DNA of 17,773 bases from an uncultured Lachnospiraceae bacterium. Its GTDB lineage: Bacteria > Bacillota > Clostridia > Lachnospirales > Lachnospiraceae. The translations under genes and the position numbers were made by a program. The stretch is from positions 1 to 17,773 of the forward strand of contig CAKQXY010000061.1 of assembly GCA_934292725.1 (NCBI GenBank), in the 5' to 3' direction. Under the pieces are notes generated by a model, which ran no database searches, was not told where the DNA came from, and saw only the letters and a list, made by a program, of their open reading frames with translations. Shown piece after piece: positions 13,463 to 17,773 of the stretch. Positions within the stretch are counted from its first letter, which is position 1. Every line of letters starts with the position of its first letter.

Positions 13463-16221
13463 TGAAGATTTTATTTTTGTATACAAAGAGGATGTTAGCA
13501 GCGAATAAGGCGAGAACGGCAGTCACATTTGCGGGAATTGTTTTGTCATTTGCATTGCTGACAGCAGTACTTACGGGAACCTCAAGTTTGTTTCATTTTT
13601 TTAGCGAATTTATGAAGGTGCGTGACGGTGATTATTATGGTGTAATCTATAACTGCGATGAGGAAGACGAGGCGCGACTGGCACAGTCTGAGGAAGTGAC
13701 ACAGAGTTGTCGTATGGGTATCGTTGGCGTTGCCGAGAAGGGATTTGGTATTGAACACGAACTGTCGCTGTCAAATAGAGTTTATGTAGCGATCGGAAGC
13801 GTGGATGCAGACTTTTTTGACACCATGGGTGTAAGGATGATTGAGGGACGTTTGCCAGAAAATGACAGTGAAGTTATCATTCCGCAAATGATGACAACAG
13901 CTGGAAAAGAATTTCATATTGGAGATACAATCACCTGGCAGATTGGCGAGCGTATCGGGTCAGATGGCAGAAGTATCCAGCATCAGGAACAAAGAATCGA
14001 GGATCGAAGCAGTGCGGATTTTTGCGAGGAAGAGACGATACAGGTAGAACAGACAAAGACCTATACGATTGTCGGAGTCAGCACAAATCCCGGTTACCAG
14101 ATGTTTGCGGAGCCTTGCTATCTTGTGCTGACAACAGGGGTGCAGACAACGATTTCTGATATTTATTTAAAAACGAAAAGCATTGATGATACCAGTGACT
14201 TTATTGCAAAAAATTTTGGCGATCACCAGTCAAAGATTAACGAGACATTGTTGCGTTATTTTGGGCAAGGTGTCTCCGATATCCGCTATATGTTATTTGG
14301 TATGTGCGCGGTGTTGATGGTGGTGATTGCAATTGCGAGCGTTGCGCTGATCTATAACTCATTTTCAATATCTCTGACTGAGCGAACGCGTCAGTTTGGA
14401 CTTTTTAAATCTATTGGTGCTACGCGCTTTCAAGTTATGACGAGTGTTTTTTTTGAGGCTGGATTTCTGGCAGTATCGGCAATACCGGCAGGATTATTTA
14501 TTGGATGTGCAGGAGTAAGCTGTGTATTTAAAATTTTAAAGAACAATTTTGATGCAATGATCAATTCAGCAGGAGCTGCATATGTAGGCAGTGTTTCAAT
14601 TAGCTTTTATACGAAAGTGTGGTATCTTGTGGTCGCAGCAGTGGCAGGCATTATTACCATTTTGATATCAGCAATGGTACCAGCCTTGCGTGCCGGACGG
14701 ATTTCTCCTATCGAGGCGATTCGCCAGACAAATGATATTAAGGATCCTAAGTTTGCAAGGAATATCCGGGGACGCGGTATTTTAGGAAATGTATTTGGCG
14801 TGGGAGGTCTGATTGCACACCGCAATGCAAAGCGCAATAAAAAATCATACCGTGCGATTAGTTTTTCTCTGGCTATCTGTCTGTTTTTGTTTCTTGGCGG
14901 AAGCGGATTTATCTACTACATGCGTTTGAGTATGAAGGGACTGAATGTTCCGTATTATTATAATTATCATATTCAGTTTAACAGTATTTATAATGATACA
15001 TTTGATCCAGAGTATCTTACATCGGAATTTCGAGAGAAGCTTGTTGGTCAGCTAAGAACGTCATCGAGTATTACAGATGCCGTCTATATTCGCAAGGCCA
15101 ATTTGCATATTGTGGTGGATGAGAGTAATTTGACAGATGTAGGAAAACTTGCTGTAGGGGAATATATTGTGGATGGTCAGATGCATTATCGCGATCAAAT
15201 TTATTTTGTGGAAGACACACAATATGAGGCTTATTTAAAACAGCTCGGACTAAATCCAGAGGAATATCTGAGGTCTGAAAATCCAAAGCTTTTGATTTTA
15301 AATGCCGTAAAGGGCGCAGCTGATTTTGATGATGGACGAAGACGGTTTTATGAAGGAGCGATGTTTCAAGATAGCAGTGAGCTGACTGAAATTTCGATTA
15401 TAGGAGAAAAGAAAATCGGGGATGCTTCATATTGCTATCCAGACTCTGAGGATCCAAGTATGATGGTCTATTTGGTGGGAGACGGTAGGACTGCACAGTC
15501 AGACGATGATTTTAAAAAGTTTAAGGTTCCAGTGGAAGAGTCCATCGCAAAGCTCCAGTTTGAAGTTGGAGCGACCGTAAATGCAGAGGATTATCCATAC
15601 TGGGCATGGGCAGGAAGCTGGGGATTGGTGCTGCCGCTTAGCGCCTACAATGAAGACCTGTTCATTATGCCTAATATTCAGGACTATGCATATGTGAAAA
15701 CAATTGATTCCGAGCGCGCATTAGAACTTATGCTAGAGTTAAGAAATGAGTACGAGGAATCGTTTGATATTGGAATGCCGTCACAAACTGACCAGTATGA
15801 GGCAAACATGGTTCGCATTGTTAATGTGTGTCTGATTTGCTTTCTTGTTCTGATCGTCCTGATTTCACTGGCGAACATTGCGAATACGATCACGACAGCA
15901 GTGCGGCTTCGCACGAGGGAATATGCGATGATAAAAGCAGCAGGCTGCAGCAAGTACACATTTTTAAGAATGATTTTCGCGGAGAATTTAAGCTATACGC
16001 TTCGAGGCTTTGTGATAGGAGGGTTGATGGGAGCTCTGGCAAACTATAAGTCATATTCCTATTTGAAGTATTCGATCTACACAAATAAAATCATCCCAAT
16101 TGGGCTGTATGCAGTCGGCGCCGCGGCATTTGTACTTGTAATGATTTTTTCCACGGTGTATACGTGGCAAAAGGTCAAGAGAGGAAATATTTGCGAAGAG
16201 CTGAGGCAGGAGGCTGTGTAG
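13462..16221 (+). CDS. FtsX-domain ABC transporter permease, two-module type
   Basis: The 919-residue membrane protein partners the preceding ATPase. It contains two MacB-like modules in tandem. Module 1 has a membrane helix near 20-40, an external domain (about 45-272), and three helices near 276-298, 333-356 and 388-410. Module 2 has a helix near 466-489, a second and larger external domain (about 490-783), and helices near 788-809, 842-862 and 877-898. Each FtsX part has the usual motif after its first helix (LTERTRQFGLFKSIGAT and LRTREYAMIKAAGCSK). This differs from BceB, which has ten helices and one large loop. Such proteins often work by mechanotransmission, extracting or expelling peptides or lipids. 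Substrate unknown. Confidence 0.92.
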   Translation: MKILFLYTKRMLAANKARTAVTFAGIVLSFALLTAVLTGTSSLFHFFSEFMKVRDGDYYGVIYNCDEEDEARLAQSEEVTQSCRMGIVGVAEKGFGIEHELSLSNRVYVAIGSVDADFFDTMGVRMIEGRLPENDSEVIIPQMMTTAGKEFHIGDTITWQIGERIGSDGRSIQHQEQRIEDRSSADFCEEETIQVEQTKTYTIVGVSTNPGYQMFAEPCYLVLTTGVQTTISDIYLKTKSIDDTSDFIAKNFGDHQSKINETLLRYFGQGVSDIRYMLFGMCAVLMVVIAIASVALIYNSFSISLTERTRQFGLFKSIGATRFQVMTSVFFEAGFLAVSAIPAGLFIGCAGVSCVFKILKNNFDAMINSAGAAYVGSVSISFYTKVWYLVVAAVAGIITILISAMVPALRAGRISPIEAIRQTNDIKDPKFARNIRGRGILGNVFGVGGLIAHRNAKRNKKSYRAISFSLAICLFLFLGGSGFIYYMRLSMKGLNVPYYYNYHIQFNSIYNDTFDPEYLTSEFREKLVGQLRTSSSITDAVYIRKANLHIVVDESNLTDVGKLAVGEYIVDGQMHYRDQIYFVEDTQYEAYLKQLGLNPEEYLRSENPKLLILNAVKGAADFDDGRRRFYEGAMFQDSSELTEISIIGEKKIGDASYCYPDSEDPSMMVYLVGDGRTAQSDDDFKKFKVPVEESIAKLQFEVGATVNAEDYPYWAWAGSWGLVLPLSAYNEDLFIMPNIQDYAYVKTIDSERALELMLELRNEYEESFDIGMPSQTDQYEANMVRIVNVCLICFLVLIVLISLANIANTITTAVRLRTREYAMIKAAGCSKYTFLRMIFAENLSYTLRGFVIGGLMGALANYKSYSYLKYSIYTNKIIPIGLYAVGAAAFVLVMIFSTVYTWQKVKRGNICEELRQEAV

Positions 16222-16230
16222 GGGACAGTG

Positions 16231-16297
16231 GTAGCCCGGAAGCTTTAAGAAAGGTGCTTCGACGAATGACTTTGTCGGCGGCTACAATGGCTCAATT
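16231..16297 (+). repeat. Three-way-junction-like intergenic element, copy A
   Basis: GTAGCC (16231-16236) pairs with GGCTAC (16280-16285), enclosing GAAGC/GCTTC (16239-16243 with 16256-16260) and CGACGAA/TTTGTCG (16260-16266 with 16271-16277, one wobble). The right edge, TACAATGG-N-TCAATT at 16283-16297, recurs beside a second hairpin element at 17057. It begins ten bases after the permease stop. Confidence 0.4.
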
Positions 16298-16303
16298 TAA
16301 GTT

Positions 16304-16342
16304 GCCCTCAAGAGTTAGAACAAGAATCTAACTCTTGAGGGC
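16304..16342. terminator. Perfect 16-bp inverted repeat between convergent genes
   Basis: GCCCTCAAGAGTTAGA at 16304-16319 is perfectly complementary to 16327-16342 around a seven-base loop. It lies between the ends of the plus-strand permease gene and the minus-strand lipoprotein gene, a classic place for a bidirectional terminator. Neither side has a good T-tract, so termination may be weak or depend on other factors. Confidence 0.6.
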
Positions 16343-16387
16343 ATATTGAAAAAGTTATTTTGACTTAGATGAACAAAGTCTTTGATT

Positions 16388-16843
16388 TTACAAAAAATAC
16401 TCCACTACATACAACTGATTTGTATCTTCATCAAAAAACATAATAAGATGATCTCTGTTGTATTCCTTTCTAAGTAAAGTCGTATGTTTCCATTCGTTCT
16501 GTTTTGGACGATCTTCTAATGGTACGTCGATGCTATCCAGCCATTCCTCCATTTTATCGGCTAATTCACTGTCTAGTTCACCAGCTTCCCAATCGAAGCT
16601 TTTTAAAATGATATCTGCACTTTCTTCGTCATATTGAAGAATGTGGTATCGGATGCCGTCACCAGTAAAACTGACGCCAGAATTTTTCACATATATTTCA
16701 ACATCCGTTTCAGGTAAATTTAAGTGCCAGTTTCTGTTCATGCAATCGGCATATCTGCGTATCGAAGTAAATCCGACTCCTTCACAGCCACACAAGCCAA
16801 AACAAATGATGAGTGCCAGTAGACATAGTTTTAATCGTTTCAT
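16388..16843 (-). CDS. Small putative lipoprotein of unknown function
   Basis: I do not recognise the family. The 151-residue product has a short basic start (MKRLK), a hydrophobic segment and a lipobox (GLCGC) with the modified cysteine at 20, so it should be a membrane-anchored lipoprotein. The mature part is acidic, with many D, E and W residues and a hydrophobic C-terminal beta-like end (NQLYVVEYFL). AGAAAGGAA lies eight bases before the ATG on the minus strand. It follows the 40-residue gene at 16868-16990 by 24 bases and is probably co-transcribed with it. It converges on the ABC permease. Confidence 0.8.
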   Translation of the reverse strand: MKRLKLCLLALIICFGLCGCEGVGFTSIRRYADCMNRNWHLNLPETDVEIYVKNSGVSFTGDGIRYHILQYDEESADIILKSFDWEAGELDSELADKMEEWLDSIDVPLEDRPKQNEWKHTTLLRKEYNRDHLIMFFDEDTNQLYVVEYFL

Positions 16844-16867
16844 TTGGAAAATTCCTTTCTATGAAAT

Positions 16868-16990
16868 TTAAATTGTAAATTGTAGTTCATATTTTTCTTT
16901 TAGGCGTTCTTCTTTTTCAATGTCTAAGTCGTAATCTTCCTTTAAAATTCCAGTAAGAGAACCTGTTAAATCGGAAACAGCAATAGTCAT
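16868..16990 (-). CDS. Small protein of 40 residues, unknown function
   Basis: An ATG at 16990 on the minus strand opens a 40-codon frame ending in TAA. The product begins MTIAVSDLTGSLTGILKE and then becomes strongly charged (DYDLDIEKEERLKEKYE), probably one or two helices. The ribosome site AAAGGAGGG with five-base spacing is among the best in the window, which is the main reason to believe it is translated. No signal or membrane segment is seen. The IAVSDL start faintly recalls short antitoxin-like proteins, but this is not enough for a call. It probably forms a two-gene unit with the downstream lipoprotein. Confidence 0.65.
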   Translation of the reverse strand: MTIAVSDLTGSLTGILKEDYDLDIEKEERLKEKYELQFTI

Positions 16991-17015
16991 GAGAATCCCT
17001 CCTTTAAATTAGTTT

Positions 17016-17050
17016 AACTATAGCATATACTAAATTAGATAGTTTGACAA
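17016..17050 (-). promoter_or_regulatory. Candidate minus-strand promoter with operator-like palindrome
   Basis: Read on the minus strand, TTGTCA (17050-17045) and TATGCT (17027-17022) are 17 bases apart. TATAGT at 17022-17017 is an alternative -10 with too long a spacing. AACTAT (17016-17021) and ATAGTT (17039-17044) form an inverted repeat across the promoter, a possible repressor site. It would drive the 40-residue gene and the lipoprotein. Confidence 0.4.
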
Positions 17051-17056
17051 GAAGTA

Positions 17057-17106
17057 GTGCCAGGGTCAGTAAAAATAGCTTTTTTAGTGGGTACAATGGA
17101 TCAATT
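17057..17106 (+). repeat. Hairpin intergenic element, copy B
   Basis: GTGCC (17057-17061) pairs with GGTAC (17090-17094, one wobble) around TAAAAA/TTTTTA (17070-17075 with 17081-17086). The right edge, TACAATGG-N-TCAATT at 17092-17106, matches copy A at 16283. The left edge CCAGGGTCA also occurs at 3113-3121 in the element after glyQS. It lies upstream of the substrate-binding-protein gene. Confidence 0.35.
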
Positions 17107-17160
17107 CGCGCCAGTGGTAAAGAGAAGTGCAGAAAATAGAAAAGGATGGTGTTATTCTAT

Positions 17161-17574
17161 ATGAAAAAACTCGATAATTTTTCGAATTGCCTTAGAGTTT
17201 TGAAAAACGCGGATTTTGAATTGGCGGATAGTAATGAAATATACAGAACGGGTGTCATTGGACAATTTAATCTCACGTTTGAGCTTGCATGGAAAGCATT
17301 ACAGGCAGTATTGAGACTTCATGGTGCAGAGGGAGCAGATACAGGATCGCCAAGGGAGATTTTGCAGTTAGGCTATAAATTTGGCTTTATCAACGATTCT
17401 TCTGTATGGCTGCTTATGCTGAAAAAACGAAATCTGTCTGTTCGTATCTATAATGAAGAAGATGTGGAGGAAACGATTGTACTCATACGTGATAGTTTTA
17501 TTACAGCGTTTGTTGATTTGGAAAAAGTCTTAGAAAAAAAGGTAGAAGAAGCTGACGAGAGTTGGGAAATCTGA
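17161..17574 (+). CDS. Nucleotidyltransferase substrate-binding protein (HI0074 family)
   Basis: The 137-residue, mostly helical protein matches the HI0074-like family (four-helix bundle related to HEPN). These usually pair with a small MNT-type nucleotidyltransferase (HI0073-like) encoded beside them. Visible marks are LDNFSNCLRVLKNAD near the start, the core GVIGQFNLTFELAWKALQAVL, SPREILQLGYKFGFI, and W/M/RN residues in the third helix (VWLLMLKKRNLSVRIYNEE). The ATG at 17161 gives the usual family start; an in-frame ATG at 17146 lies on the ribosome-site region. No nucleotidyltransferase gene is seen on either side within the window, so it looks orphaned. Some HEPN/MNT pairs are toxin-antitoxin systems, but that role is not shown here. 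Confidence 0.82.
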   Translation: MKKLDNFSNCLRVLKNADFELADSNEIYRTGVIGQFNLTFELAWKALQAVLRLHGAEGADTGSPREILQLGYKFGFINDSSVWLLMLKKRNLSVRIYNEEDVEETIVLIRDSFITAFVDLEKVLEKKVEEADESWEI

Positions 17575-17599
17575 AAGTGTCTGCCTACACGTTTTGTAA

Positions 17600-17628
17600 T
17601 TGACCGAAGCGTGCAGATGCGCTATACT
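17600..17628 (+). promoter_or_regulatory. Strong sigma-A promoter for the last, partial gene
   Basis: TTGACC at 17600-17605 and TATACT at 17623-17628 are exactly 17 bases apart, each matching five of six positions. AGCG (17608-17611) and CGCT (17620-17623) form a small inverted repeat in the spacer, where a regulator could bind. The start would lie about 85 bases before the ATG at 17721. Confidence 0.65.
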
Positions 17629-17720
17629 GAAATCATGACGAAGCCAATAGGTAGCCTGCTGTTAAAATATGGCTGTAGATTGGAATCATCAACAAAGACA
17701 TCAAATAAGCGAGGAAGAAA

Positions 17721-17773
17721 ATGAGAGTTTTTGATTTCAGTAACCAGACAGAAGAAAAGGTTAATCCGGAGTG
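17721..17773 (+). CDS. Start of an unidentified gene, cut by the window edge
   Basis: The ATG at 17721 with GAGGAAG at 17711-17717 begins a frame that stays open to the end of the window: 17 codons, MRVFDFSNQTEEKVNPE. That is too short to name a family. It does not look like the N-terminus of an MNT nucleotidyltransferase, so it gives no support for a partner of the preceding gene. Confidence 0.5.
   Translation, partial: MRVFDFSNQTEEKVNPE

Noticed and set aside
17044..17097. Perfect TTGACA (17044-17049) with TACAAT (17092-17097) as a plus-strand promoter
   Set aside because: The two boxes are more than 40 bases apart and no acceptable -10 lies 16-18 bases from the TTGACA.
1..17773. CRISPR array, tRNA or rRNA genes, transposase or integrase genes
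   Set aside because: Reading both strands shows no regularly spaced repeats, no recognisable tRNA or rRNA sequence, and no protein with transposase or integrase motifs.

Overview
The window looks like a chromosomal segment from a low-to-mid-GC member of Clostridia, most likely Lachnospiraceae. This is inferred from the single-chain glycyl-tRNA synthetase, the hrcA-grpE-dnaK-dnaJ order behind a perfect CIRCE operator, strong AGGAGG-type ribosome binding sites, sigma-A-like promoters and the general protein style. No species can be named from the sequence alone.

Layout: (1) 1-3340 is a housekeeping block: recO, a lipoprotein of unknown function with its own candidate promoter, and glyQS. The glyQS gene is followed by an unusual multi-hairpin element and a strong intrinsic terminator. 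(2) 3341-5063 holds gdhA (NADP-type glutamate dehydrogenase), with a promoter region, a structured leader of about 175 nt and its own terminator. (3) 5101-10290 is the class I heat-shock operon: CIRCE, hrcA, grpE, dnaK and dnaJ, with a structured dnaK-dnaJ gap and a terminator after dnaJ. (4) 10395-10889 is a lone GNAT-type acetyltransferase. (5) 10992-16221 is a sensing and transport module: OmpR-type response regulator, histidine kinase with almost no extracytoplasmic loop, MacB-type ATPase and a 919-residue permease with two FtsX domains. A palindrome and TGTCAC repeats lie just upstream of the ATPase gene. (6) 16222-17773 is a small-gene accessory stretch. It has structured intergenic repeats, a minus-strand pair (a 40-residue protein and a small lipoprotein), an orphan nucleotidyltransferase substrate-binding protein, and the first codons of an unidentified gene behind a strong promoter.

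How the genes work together: HrcA represses its own operon through CIRCE. GrpE (exchange factor) and DnaJ (co-chaperone) drive the DnaK ATPase cycle. In the second module the kinase and regulator most likely switch on the ABC genes through the repeats at 12668-12723, the usual logic for antimicrobial-peptide or envelope-stress detoxification modules; the ligand cannot be read from the sequence.

I found no CRISPR array, tRNA, rRNA, prophage or insertion sequence. The least explained material is non-coding: the cloverleaf-like element after glyQS, the gdhA leader, the dnaK-dnaJ gap, and the related small elements at 16231 and 17057.
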